Shown here in pieces: positions 26,708 through 35,405 of a stretch of 64,000 nucleotides of DNA. Origin of the DNA: Bradyrhizobium sp. WBOS07 (GTDB lineage Bacteria; Pseudomonadota; Alphaproteobacteria; Rhizobiales; Xanthobacteraceae). The translations under genes were made by a program, and so were the position numbers. Where the stretch lies: NCBI RefSeq assembly GCF_024585165.1, contig NZ_CP029008.1:4917501-4981500 (forward strand), given 5' to 3'. The notes below the pieces were generated by a model, which worked only from the letters and a program-made list of their open reading frames with translations, ran no database searches and was not told where the DNA came from. Numbering within the stretch: the first letter of the stretch is position 1; every line of letters starts with the position of its first letter.

Positions 26708-27229
26708 TTAGCGCCACAACCTCATCAACGCGCCATCCCTCCCCGTGACGGGATCGGCCGGCGGCAGCGCGACTTGGGGAATCGTCGTCAGCGCCTTGGC
26801 GTGGTTCTCCGGCGTCGCGCGTGTGATCTCCATCTTTGCACCCGGCGGATAGGCCCCGATCACGCAGAAATCGTCGCTCGCCTTGATGCATTGATGCCCG
26901 GTGCCGGCGGGCAGGATCGCGACGTCGCCTACCTTGATGTCCAGCTCCTGGCCGTGGTCGCCGCCGAAACGGACGCGCGCGCTGCCGCGCGCGACGCCGA
27001 GCACCTCATGCACCGTCGCGTGATAATGCAGATAATCGTAGACGCCGTTGCGCCATGTGCCGCCCCAGCCATTGGCTTCGAACAGGTCTTCGATGGTCGC
27101 TTCCGGATGCTCCGGATCGAGCTTCACCGCGCTTTGGTAGACCAGGAACGGGAGGATGTTGTTCGGCACGAGGCCGTCATCCTCGAACACGATGGCGAGC
27201 GGCTCGGCATGGTCGCGGACGACGGACAT
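26708..27229 (-). CDS. Cupin-domain protein
   Basis: 173 aa starting MSVVRDHAEPLAIVFEDDG at ATG 27229. Cupin beta-barrel motifs: YLHYHATVHEVLGVARG (metal-binding His-His-Glu set) and LPAGTGHQCIKASDDFCVIG (second motif His). Similar proteins are called YjlB-like cupins; they bind a metal and may be isomerases, dioxygenases or sensors. No enzyme partner is apparent. Monocistronic and convergent with dps. Confidence 0.85.
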   Translation of the reverse strand: MSVVRDHAEPLAIVFEDDGLVPNNILPFLVYQSAVKLDPEHPEATIEDLFEANGWGGTWRNGVYDYLHYHATVHEVLGVARGSARVRFGGDHGQELDIKVGDVAILPAGTGHQCIKASDDFCVIGAYPPGAKMEITRATPENHAKALTTIPQVALPPADPVTGRDGALMRLWR

Positions 27230-27374
27230 GTGGGACTCCCACTGGCAACGGACCGGAATCAAGCGGGCGCAAGCGCTCTTGTTCCTGACGGCACTCCACA
27301 CGCCGGCTTGACCGAGATCAAGGCACTGGCGGCCGTTGGCGGGCACGCAGTTCGAGCGAAGAAGAGGGAACGCC

Positions 27375-27590
27375 ATGTACGCATCCGACGTTGCGCAGCG
27401 TCATTTCTCGGCGGCCGTCGACGAGGCGGAGACTGCAGGCCTCGGGCACGAGGCCGTCTGCCGGGCATTGCTCAATCTGGTGATTTCGAAATATCTGGAG
27501 ACGAGGTCGGTCGCCGACATCCAGGCAGAGCTGCGCTTCATCGCCGAGAACTGCGATCCGGACACGGACTTCATGTTCATGCGCCCGTGA
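27375..27590 (+). CDS. 71-aa conserved hypothetical protein
   Basis: Starts MYASDVAQRHFSAAVDEAE at ATG 27375, preceded by a GAAGAGGGAA ribosome-binding region. Helix-rich, soluble, acidic (CRALLNLVISKYLETRSVAD, ENCDPDTDFMFMRP). No family recognised. Normal codon use for this chromosome and a good ribosome-binding site support it. It is divergent from the cupin gene and convergent with carA. Confidence 0.7.
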   Translation: MYASDVAQRHFSAAVDEAETAGLGHEAVCRALLNLVISKYLETRSVADIQAELRFIAENCDPDTDFMFMRP

Positions 27591-27601
27591 CGGAGCCGGG
27601 C

Positions 27602-27623
27602 CCCGGCGGACTTATCCGCCGGG
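27602..27623. terminator. Hairpin between the 71-aa gene and carA
   Basis: CCCGGCGGA and TCCGCCGGG around CTTA, in a 46-bp convergent gap. There is no long T tract, so terminator function is tentative. Confidence 0.45.
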
Positions 27624-27636
27624 CGGTGTTGTCGCC

Positions 27637-28827
27637 TTACGCGCTCTTCTTCTGCCGCATCAGGTCGGCGAAGCGCTGGAACAGATAATGCGAGTCGCGC
27701 GGGCCGGGCGAGGCCTCGGGATGGTACTGCACCGAGAACACCGGCTTGCCGTCGAGCTGGATGCCGCAGTTGGACCCATCAAACAAGGAAATGTGGGTCT
27801 GCGTCGCGCCCTTCGGCAGCGTCGTCTCGTCCACGGCAAAGCCGTGGTTCATCGAGGTGATCTCGACCTTGCCGGTGGTCTCGTCCTTGACGGGATGGTT
27901 GGCGCCGTGATGGCCCTGATGCATCTTCTTGGTCCTGGCACCGACCGCAAGGCCCAGCATCTGGTGGCCGAGACAAATGCCGAAGGTCGGCGTGCCCGAC
28001 TTGATGACATCCTGGATCACAGGCACGGCATATTTGCCGGTCGCGGCCGGGTCGCCCGGACCGTTGGACAGGAATACGCCGTCCGGCTTCATCGCCAGGA
28101 TGTCCTCGGAGGAGGTCGTCGCCGGCACCACCGTCACCTTGCAGCCGACGCCGGCGAGCAGGCGCAGGATGTTGCGCTTGATGCCGTAGTCGATGGCGAC
28201 GACGTTGAATTCGGGCTTGTCCTGCCGGCCAAAGCCCTTGTCCCAGGCCCAGGGCGTCTCGTCCCAGGTAAAGCGCTGGCCGCTTGTGACCATCGGCACG
28301 AGATCCATGCCCTCGAGGCCCGGCCATTCGCGCGCCTCTTCCTTCAGGCCGTGCAGGTCGAACTCGCCGGTCCTGGAATGCGCGATCACGGCATTGGGCA
28401 TGCCCTTGCTGCGGATCAGCGCGGTCAGTGCCCGGGTGTCGATGCCGGAGAGGCCGATGATGCCCCGCGCCTTCAGCCACTGGTCGAGATGCCTGGTGGC
28501 GCGGTAGTTCGAGGGATCGGTGATCGCGGTGCGCAGGATCACGCCGCGCGCGCCCGGCGTCGCCGCCATGTTCACCGTCTCGATATCCTCGTCGTTGGTG
28601 CCGACGTTGCCGATATGCGGGAAGGTGAAGGTGATGAGCTGGCCGGCATAGGAGGGATCGGTGAGGATCTCCTCATAACCGGTCATCGCGGTGTTGAAGC
28701 AGACCTCGCCGACGGCGTGGCCTTCGGCACCGAGACCGAAGCCTTCGAGCACCGTGCCGTCGGCGAGCACGAGGAGCGCGGTCGGTTTGTGGTCCGGCCA
28801 GGCGGGATCGTTGTCATGTTGTGTCAT
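27637..28827 (-). CDS. carA: Carbamoyl-phosphate synthase small subunit
   Basis: 396 aa glutaminase subunit that delivers ammonia to CarB. The N-terminal CPSase domain is followed by a class I glutamine amidotransferase domain with the nucleophile in FGICLGHQMLGLA and the His-Glu pair in VQYHPEASPGPRDS. ATG 28827. Same strand as carB but 2.8 kb away, so the two subunits are not one simple operon here. Confidence 0.97.
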   Translation of the reverse strand: MTQHDNDPAWPDHKPTALLVLADGTVLEGFGLGAEGHAVGEVCFNTAMTGYEEILTDPSYAGQLITFTFPHIGNVGTNDEDIETVNMAATPGARGVILRTAITDPSNYRATRHLDQWLKARGIIGLSGIDTRALTALIRSKGMPNAVIAHSRTGEFDLHGLKEEAREWPGLEGMDLVPMVTSGQRFTWDETPWAWDKGFGRQDKPEFNVVAIDYGIKRNILRLLAGVGCKVTVVPATTSSEDILAMKPDGVFLSNGPGDPAATGKYAVPVIQDVIKSGTPTFGICLGHQMLGLAVGARTKKMHQGHHGANHPVKDETTGKVEITSMNHGFAVDETTLPKGATQTHISLFDGSNCGIQLDGKPVFSVQYHPEASPGPRDSHYLFQRFADLMRQKKSA

Positions 28828-28973
28828 GAGCGCGTTTCATAGTCCCCGCGGGCGCCGCCGTCAAAGCGCCAGAAGCCGGATTCACATGCGTTTTTGCATA
28901 TTTGACAGGTCTCCTTGGGCCCTTAAGCTCGGCCGCATAATTTCCGGCAATCTCAGGGGCTTGCGAGGCAATA

Positions 28974-29684
28974 ATGGACCAGACGACCCCGATTCTGCTG
29001 GTTCCGGGGCTGGCCTCCTCGGCCCGGATCTACGCCCCCGTCATCCCGGCGCTGTGGCGACTTGGCCCCGTGATGATCGCCAACCATATCCGCGACGACA
29101 ACATGTCTGATATCGCGGCCCGGGTGCTGAGCGAGGCGCCGCCGCGCTTCGCCCTCGCCGGCCATTCCATGGGCGGCTACATCGCGCTCGAGATCATGCG
29201 CCAGGCGCCCGAGCGGGTGGCAAAACTCGCGCTGATCAACACCCAGGCCCGGCCCGATACGCCGGAGGCGACCGCGCGCCGCCGCGGCCTGATGGCGCGC
29301 GCCAGGCGCGGCGAGCTTCGCGCTATTCGCGAGGAGAGCTTTCCCGAGCTGGTGCATCCGTCGCGGCGCGACGATGCCGAGATCCTCGAGCTCGTGCACG
29401 CACAGGACGAGGATGTCGGCGTCGACGGCTATCTGCGGCAGCAGGCCGCGATCATCGCGCGGGTGGACTCGCGGCCGTCGCTCTCCGCCATCACCTGCCC
29501 GACATTGGTGTTGACGGGCGATGCCGACAACACGATTCCCAACGCGTTCTCGAAGGAGATGGCCGAGGCCATTGCCGGTGCAAGGCTCGTGATCCTGGAT
29601 CGCTGCGGGCACCTGCCGCAGGCCGAGCAGCCGGACGCGACCGTGCGCGCGCTCACTGAATGGCTCGGAACCAAGGTTGTCTAG
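28974..29684 (+). CDS. Alpha/beta-fold hydrolase
   Basis: 236 aa. Nucleophile elbow GHSMGGYIALEIM (Ser near residue 64), acidic residue in LTGDADNTIP and catalytic His in CGHLPQAEQPDA: a complete triad. N-terminal MDQTTPILLVPGLASSARIY. Probably an esterase or related hydrolase; the substrate is unknown. Divergent from carA with a 146-bp gap; yqeY follows on the same strand. Confidence 0.88.
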   Translation: MDQTTPILLVPGLASSARIYAPVIPALWRLGPVMIANHIRDDNMSDIAARVLSEAPPRFALAGHSMGGYIALEIMRQAPERVAKLALINTQARPDTPEATARRRGLMARARRGELRAIREESFPELVHPSRRDDAEILELVHAQDEDVGVDGYLRQQAAIIARVDSRPSLSAITCPTLVLTGDADNTIPNAFSKEMAEAIAGARLVILDRCGHLPQAEQPDATVRALTEWLGTKVV

Positions 29685-29735
29685 GGGCCACGAACCGCCT
29701 AGATCAGGCATCAGATATTCGAAGGGACCACGGTC

Positions 29736-30191
29736 ATGCTGCGCGACGACATCAACAATGCGGTCAAGGAGGCCATGAAGGCCAAGGACGAGCGCAAGCT
29801 GTCCACGCTGCGCATGGTCAATTCGACCATCAAGAATGCCGATATCGACGCCCGCGGCAACGGCAAGCCGCCGCTGTCGGACGCCGACCTGCTCGGTGTG
29901 CTCCAGAAGATGATCAAGCAACGCCAGGAGGCGGTCGAGCTCTACGATAAGGGCGGTCGCGCTGAGCTCGCGGCCCAGGAGCGCGAGGAGATCGCGGTGA
30001 TCTCGGCCTACCTGCCCAAGCAGATGGCCGACGACGAGGTGAACAAGGCGATCGCGGATGCGATCGCCGAGACCGGTGCTGCCGGCATGAAGGACATGGG
30101 CAAGGTGATTGCCGTGCTGCGTGCGAAATACGCGGGACAGATGGATTTCGGCAAGGCCAGCGGTCTGGTGAAGGCGGCGCTGTCGGGCTAG
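29736..30191 (+). CDS. GatB/YqeY-domain protein
   Basis: 151 aa starting MLRDDINNAVKEAMKAKDE. Matches the YqeY family, homologous to the tail domain of the GatB subunit of tRNA amidotransferase (STLRMVNSTIKNADIDARG, ISAYLPKQMADDEV, GMKDMGKVIAVLRAKYAGQMDFGKAS). In bacteria it is a free-standing small protein, thought to touch tRNA or ribosome-related processes. It follows the hydrolase by about 50 bp. Confidence 0.93.
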   Translation: MLRDDINNAVKEAMKAKDERKLSTLRMVNSTIKNADIDARGNGKPPLSDADLLGVLQKMIKQRQEAVELYDKGGRAELAAQEREEIAVISAYLPKQMADDEVNKAIADAIAETGAAGMKDMGKVIAVLRAKYAGQMDFGKASGLVKAALSG

Positions 30192-30198
30192 CTCGTCT

Positions 30199-30609
30199 TC
30201 CCCTCTCCCCTTGTGGGTGTTCAGACCGGGGAGATGGTGGACGGGTGTTCGGAGACATCGTGGACACTTTCTGGGCTCCCGTCGAGAGGTCGGATGTCGA
30301 CGGTTGCAATCGTTTGGGTTCTGAACACGACGTCGAAGACGCCAGACAAACTCCAATCTCGCGTCCATCCGAGACACCTCGCGGAACGGCATCCGACAGC
30401 CTCCTTACTGAGCTGTCGAAAGTGTCCACGATGTCTCCGAACACCCGTCCACCATCTCCCCGGTCTGAACACCCCCTGTGGGAGAGGGTGGATCGCCGCG
30501 CAGCGGCGAGACGGGTGAGGGGTCTCTCTCCACGAATGAAGCGCTCTCCGTGCGGATAGAAACCCCTCATCCGGCGCTTCGCGCCACCTTCTCCCACAAG
30601 GGGAGAAGG
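30199..30609. repeat. Outer palindromic repeat interrupted by a MITE-like element
   Basis: The left arm CCCTCTCCCCTTGTGGG is cut by the 260-bp element, and the sequence resumes as TGTGGGAGAGGGTGG, GAGACGGGTGAGGGG. The right arm reads CCCCTCATCCGGCG, CCACCTTCTCCCACAAGGGG. With the insert removed, the two arms form one large REP-like palindrome. It fills the convergent gap between yqeY and livF. Confidence 0.75.
30215..30474. mobile_element. 260-bp MITE-like element with perfect 57-bp inverted ends
   Basis: Bases 30215-30271 and 30418-30474 are exact reverse complements over all 57 positions, starting GGGTGTTCAGACCGGGGAGA and ending CATCGTGGACACTTTC. Each end contains two similar blocks (GTGTTCAGACCGGGGAGATGG and GTGTTCGGAGACATCGTGG), as expected of paired transposase-binding sites. 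The 146-bp centre has no credible gene. The terminal TGTTC and length fit a non-autonomous derivative of an insertion sequence, possibly the IS481 group, but the parent is not in this window. Confidence 0.8.
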
Positions 30610-30629
30610 AAGAGGAACCAGCAGCGAAC

Positions 30630-31357
<728 letters not shown>

Positions 31358-31361
<4 letters not shown>

Positions 31362-33127
31362 GCCGCCACTCCGAGATAGGCCTTGATCACTTCGGGATTG
31401 GTCTTGATCGTGGCGGGGGTGCCCTCCGCGATCTTGGTGCCGAAATCGAGCACCACGATGCGGTCGGCGAGGTTCATGACGAAGCCCATGTCGTGCTCGA
31501 CCAGGAGCACGCTCATGCCGCCGTCGCGCAGGTCGCGCAGCAGCGTCGCCAGCCGCTGCTTCTCCATGTGGCGCAGGCCTGCCGCGGGCTCGTCGAGCAG
31601 AAGCAGCATCGGATCGACGCAGAGCGCCCGCGCGATCTCGACGATGCGCTGCTGCCCCAGCGAAAGCGAGCCTGCGAGCTGGTGCATCTGCTCGGTGAGG
31701 CCGACGCGCTCGATCTGGCGGGCGGCCTCCGCAAGCAGCTTTGCCTCGTCGGCGCGATCGAGCCGCAGCATCGAGGAGATCGGCCCGGAATGGCCACGCA
31801 GATGCGCGCCGATCGCGACGTTCTCCAGCACGGTCATGTCGGGGACGAGCTTCACGTGCTGGAAGGTCCTGCTGATGCCGAGCTTGACGATCTCCTGCGG
31901 CGGCGCGTTGTCGACCTTCTTGCCGAGCACCGAGATCGAGCCCGACGTCGCCGACAGCACGCCGGTGATCAGGTTGAACGTCGTGCTCTTGCCGGCGCCG
32001 TTCGGGCCGATCAGCGCGACGATCTCGCGGGCTTGCACGTCGAACGAGACGTTGTTGACCGCGACCACGCCGCCGAACTGTTTCCGCGCCTTGTCGACCT
32101 GGAGCAGGACGCCGGACTCGCCGGCCGCACGGGCGCGATGTTCCAGCTTCTGCGAGGTATCGGGCTTCCTGCCGCTCGTGCGCTCCGGCAGGAACGACAT
32201 CAGCCAGGGCCAGAGACCGCCGGGCGCGAGCTGAAGCAGCGCTACCAGCATGATGCCGAACACGATGGTCTCGACTTGGCCGGAGCCGGGCAGGAGCAGC
32301 GGCAGGTAGCTCTGCAGCACTTCTTTCAGGATCACGACGATCGCAGCGCCCAGCACGCCGCCCCAGACATAGCCGGCGCCGCCGACCACCGCGATGAAGA
32401 GGTATTCGATGCCCATATGCGCGCCGAACGGCGTCGGGTTCACCGCGCGCTGGAAATGCGCATAGAGCCAGCCTGAAAGACCGGCGAGCACCGCGGCATG
32501 GATGAACACGAGCAGCTTGGCGCTGGGCGTGTGCACGCCGAAGGCCTCCGCTGCGACATGGCCGCGCCGGAGCGCGCGGATGGCGCGGCCGGTGCGGGAA
32601 TCCAGGAGATTCGTGGTCAACAGGGCCGAGAGGATCACCGCGATCCAGATCGCGTAGTAGATCGAGCCGGCCGAGAGCATCTTGAAGCTGCCGATCGACA
32701 ACGGCGGGATCGCCGAGATGCCGTCGTTCCGCCCCAGGAATTCCAGCTTGCTGAACAGATAGAACAGGCCGAGCCCCCAGGCGATCGTGCCGAGCGGCAG
32801 ATAATGGCCGGACAGGCGGACCGTGATCAGACCCAGCAGCACCGCGAACAGGCCGCTGACGAGGAGCGAGAGCGGCAGCGTCAGCCATGGCGACACGCCG
32901 TAGGCCGTCGACAGCACCGCGGTGGTGTAGGCCCCGAAGCCGACGAAGGCGGCTTGGCCGAACGAGGTGAGACCGCCGACGCCGGTCAGCAGCACGAGGC
33001 CCATCGCGACCAGGGCGGCGAGGCCGATATTGTCGAGCAGCACGATCCAGAACGGGGGCATTCCCGGGACGAACGGGATCGCCGCCATCACGAGCGCGAA
33101 GACAATGATAGGAAGCCGGCTCTGCAT
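31358..33127 (-). CDS. Fused LivM permease - LivG ATPase of a HAAT-type ABC transporter
   Basis: 589 aa. Residues 1-315 are a LivM-like permease with about nine membrane spans ([40 protein letters not shown]). A short linker ([20 protein letters not shown]) leads into a complete LivG ATPase from about residue 340: Walker [12 protein letters not shown] near 375, signature [15 protein letters not shown], Walker [22 protein letters not shown]. One uninterrupted frame, so the fusion is genuine. It sits between livH (8 bp upstream) and livF. No solute-binding protein gene accompanies this operon. Confidence 0.92.
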
Positions 33128-33134
33128 CTTGGCC

Positions 33135-34175
33135 TCAGTCCTTCTCTTCCTCGACCGCCGGCGCGGCGAGCGAGCGCAGCAGCAGCACGGGGATCAAGAG
33201 CATGAAAACGATCACTTCCTTGTAGTTGGAGGCATAGAAGGACGAGAACGCCTCGACGATGCCGACCACCAGCGCCGCGACGGCGGTCAGGGGGTAGCTG
33301 ACGAGGCCGCCGATGATTGCGGCGACGAAGCCTTTCAGGCCGATCAGGAAGCCGGAGTCGTAATAGAGCGTCGTGATCGGCACGATCATGATGCCCGACA
33401 GCGCACCGATGACGGAGGCCAGCAGGAAAGCGATCTGCCCCGACAAGGTGGTGCGGATGCCGGCGAGCCGCGCCCCGAGACGGTTCACGGCGGTCGCGCG
33501 TAGCGCCTTGCCGTAGAGCGTCAGGCCGAAGAACAACCAGAGCCCGACGATGAAGGCGACGGTGATGGCGTAGACGGTGATGCTCTGGCCGGTGAAGCGA
33601 AGCGCGCCGGCGGTGAAGGCGCCGGACAGCACGGCCGGTCCGCGCTGGCCTTCGGCGCCGAAGAACAGAAGGCCGAGGCCCTGCAGCGCGAGGTGGACGC
33701 CCACGGAGGCGATCAGCAGCACCAGCACCGAAGTGTGCGCCAGCGGCTGGAACGCGATGCGATAGAGATAAAGGCCGATCATCGCGACGATCACCAGCGA
33801 CAGCGCGATGCAGATCGCGACCGGCGGCTTCTGGGCGGCGAAGTACACGGTCAGCGCCAGCACGATGGAAGGCAGCACGATGTTCGTGATGACGCTGCGC
33901 ACGACCAGCCGGCCGTGCAGCGCCTTGCGCGCCACGAACAGGTCGAAAGCGAAGGCGCCGATGCCGAGCGCCAGCGCGAGCTTTGCCGTCCCCGGCATCT
34001 GGCCGGCGGCCAGCGAGGCATAGGTCAGCGCGCCGTAGGTGACGAATTCGCCCTGGGGGATGAGGATGACGCGGGTGACGGCGAATACCAGCACCAGCGC
34101 CAGGCCGAGCAGCGCATAGATCGCGCCATTGGTGATGCCGTCCTGCACCAGGAACAGCATGATTGTGGTATTCAA
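33135..34175 (-). CDS. livH: ABC transporter permease, LivH type
   Basis: 346 aa integral membrane permease. MLFLVQDGITNGAIYALLGLALVL and VTRVILIPQGEFVTYGALT are LivH signatures, as is LRATAVNRLGARLAGI for the ATPase-coupling loop. First gene of the operon; divergent from the MarR regulator gene with a 176-bp region holding a palindromic operator candidate. Confidence 0.92.
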   Translation of the reverse strand: MNTTIMLFLVQDGITNGAIYALLGLALVLVFAVTRVILIPQGEFVTYGALTYASLAAGQMPGTAKLALALGIGAFAFDLFVARKALHGRLVVRSVITNIVLPSIVLALTVYFAAQKPPVAICIALSLVIVAMIGLYLYRIAFQPLAHTSVLVLLIASVGVHLALQGLGLLFFGAEGQRGPAVLSGAFTAGALRFTGQSITVYAITVAFIVGLWLFFGLTLYGKALRATAVNRLGARLAGIRTTLSGQIAFLLASVIGALSGIMIVPITTLYYDSGFLIGLKGFVAAIIGGLVSYPLTAVAALVVGIVEAFSSFYASNYKEVIVFMLLIPVLLLRSLAAPAVEEEKD

Positions 34176-34259
34176 GACCGGACGCTCCCCCTCATATTAC
34201 GAACCGGTCCGCTCGATTGCGGTGGACGGTCCGCTCACAGCCGTTGAAACACGCATGCG

Positions 34260-34293
34260 ATATTTGATATGGTCCATAACAATTATCAAATAT
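34260..34293. promoter_or_regulatory. Candidate MarR operator: inverted repeat ATATTTGATA
   Basis: ATATTTGATA (34260-34269) and TATCAAATAT (34284-34293) are exact inverted repeats, 14 bases apart, in the AT-rich strip between divergent livH and marR. This is typical placement for a MarR dimer site; a single dimer usually binds half-sites closer together, so two dimers or a looser arrangement are possible. Confidence 0.6.
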
Positions 34294-34351
34294 AACATCA
34301 AGGGTGGGGAACGACCCGTCCCGAATTTAACGGGATTACGAGCACGAGGCG

Positions 34352-34897
34352 ATGACCGTTTCCAAAGCCGTCGAAAAGTCCGCTGAAAAGACCTCCGAAA
34401 AGCCGGCCAATCCGGCCAAGGGCCGCAAGGACACGGCCGAATCGCAGGGGCAGGGGGTCGCCGAGGCGCTCCAGCTCGGCGGGCTTTCCGAGCAGCTCGG
34501 CTATGTCTTGAAGCGGGCGCAGCTCAAGGTGTTCGAGAATTTCCTGCGCTGCATGGCCTCGCTCCAGCTCACGCCGGCGCAGTTCTCGGTGCTGCTGCTG
34601 GTCGAGAAAAATCCCGGCCGTAACCAGACCGAGATCGCATCCACCCTCGGCATCCTCAGGCCGAACTTCGTGGCGATGCTCGACAACCTCGAGAGCCGCG
34701 ACCTCTGCGCGCGGATCCGCTCCACCAACGACCGCCGCTCGCACATCCTGGTGCTGACCGACAAGGGCAAGGCCGTGCTGGCCCGCGCCAAGAAGCTGGT
34801 CGCCACCAAGCACGAGGCCCGGCTGAACGATCTGCTCGGGCAAAGCAACCGCGAAGCGCTGATCGCGATGCTCTCGAAGATCGCCAACGAGTTTTGA
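34352..34897 (+). CDS. MarR-family transcriptional regulator
   Basis: 181 aa. A Lys/Ala/Glu-rich leader of about 45 residues precedes the winged-helix domain (RAQLKVFENFLRCMASLQLTP, NQTEIASTLGILRPNFVAML, SRDLCARIRSTNDRRSHILVLT). MarR proteins release DNA when they bind small, often aromatic or CoA-linked ligands. The divergent liv operon is the probable target, which would make the transporter ligand-induced. ATG 34352. Confidence 0.9.
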   Translation: MTVSKAVEKSAEKTSEKPANPAKGRKDTAESQGQGVAEALQLGGLSEQLGYVLKRAQLKVFENFLRCMASLQLTPAQFSVLLLVEKNPGRNQTEIASTLGILRPNFVAMLDNLESRDLCARIRSTNDRRSHILVLTDKGKAVLARAKKLVATKHEARLNDLLGQSNREALIAMLSKIANEF

Positions 34898-35040
34898 GGC
34901 GGGCGGTCACTCCTTAAGTGCGCGAGAGCGCCCCTGGAATCTTTCGGCGCATTTCCGTGGTTGCCATGCCACCGGCTTGATTGGCCTCCGGCGCGGGCGT
35001 CCGCGTCCCCCTCAACCGGATATGACGCGCTGCATATATA

Positions 35041-35063
35041 AAATGATGCTTGAAACATCATTT
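35041..35063. promoter_or_regulatory. Inverted repeat upstream of the XRE regulator gene
   Basis: AAATGATG and CATCATTT, exact 8-base arms around CTTGAAA, 57 bp upstream of the XRE gene start. Likely operator for autoregulation of the XRE gene and the hyf cluster downstream. Confidence 0.5.
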
Positions 35064-35119
35064 CATGGGCCATAAGCTCGGCAAATCAATCATTGTAGCC
35101 GCCACGGACATTCTGCCCC

Positions 35120-35392
35120 GTGATCACCGCCGCGCAGCTTCGAGCCGCCCGTGCCTTGCTCAGGATCGATCAGCGCGAACTCGCGCAGCGCTGTTCGCTG
35201 TCGCTGCCGACGATCCAGCGCATGGAGGCCTCCGAAGGGGTGATCCGCGGCAATGTCGATTCCCTGGTGAAGCTGGTTGAGGCGCTGTCGGTTGCCGGCA
35301 TCGAGCTGATCGCCGAGGGAGCGGTGTCAACGGCCGGGGGCCGCGGGGTGCGGTTGAGATCTCCACCTCCGGGCGCGGACGACAAGCCATGA
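35120..35392 (+). CDS. Small XRE-family (HTH) regulator
   Basis: 90 aa starting at GTG 35120 (MITAAQLRAARALLRIDQRE). HTH_3/Cro-CI fold: DQRELAQRCSLSLPTIQRMEAS, then LVEALSVAGIELIAEG, a pattern shared by many small XRE regulators of alphaproteobacteria. It ends 13 bp before hyfB and is very probably cotranscribed with the hyf-like cluster as its local regulator. Confidence 0.85.
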   Translation: MITAAQLRAARALLRIDQRELAQRCSLSLPTIQRMEASEGVIRGNVDSLVKLVEALSVAGIELIAEGAVSTAGGRGVRLRSPPPGADDKP

Positions 35393-35405
35393 TCGAGGCC
35401 CCGCC

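Noticed and set aside
30245..30559. Open frames crossing the MITE
   Set aside because: They run through the inverted ends and outer palindrome on both strands and look like no transposase; the element is noncoding.
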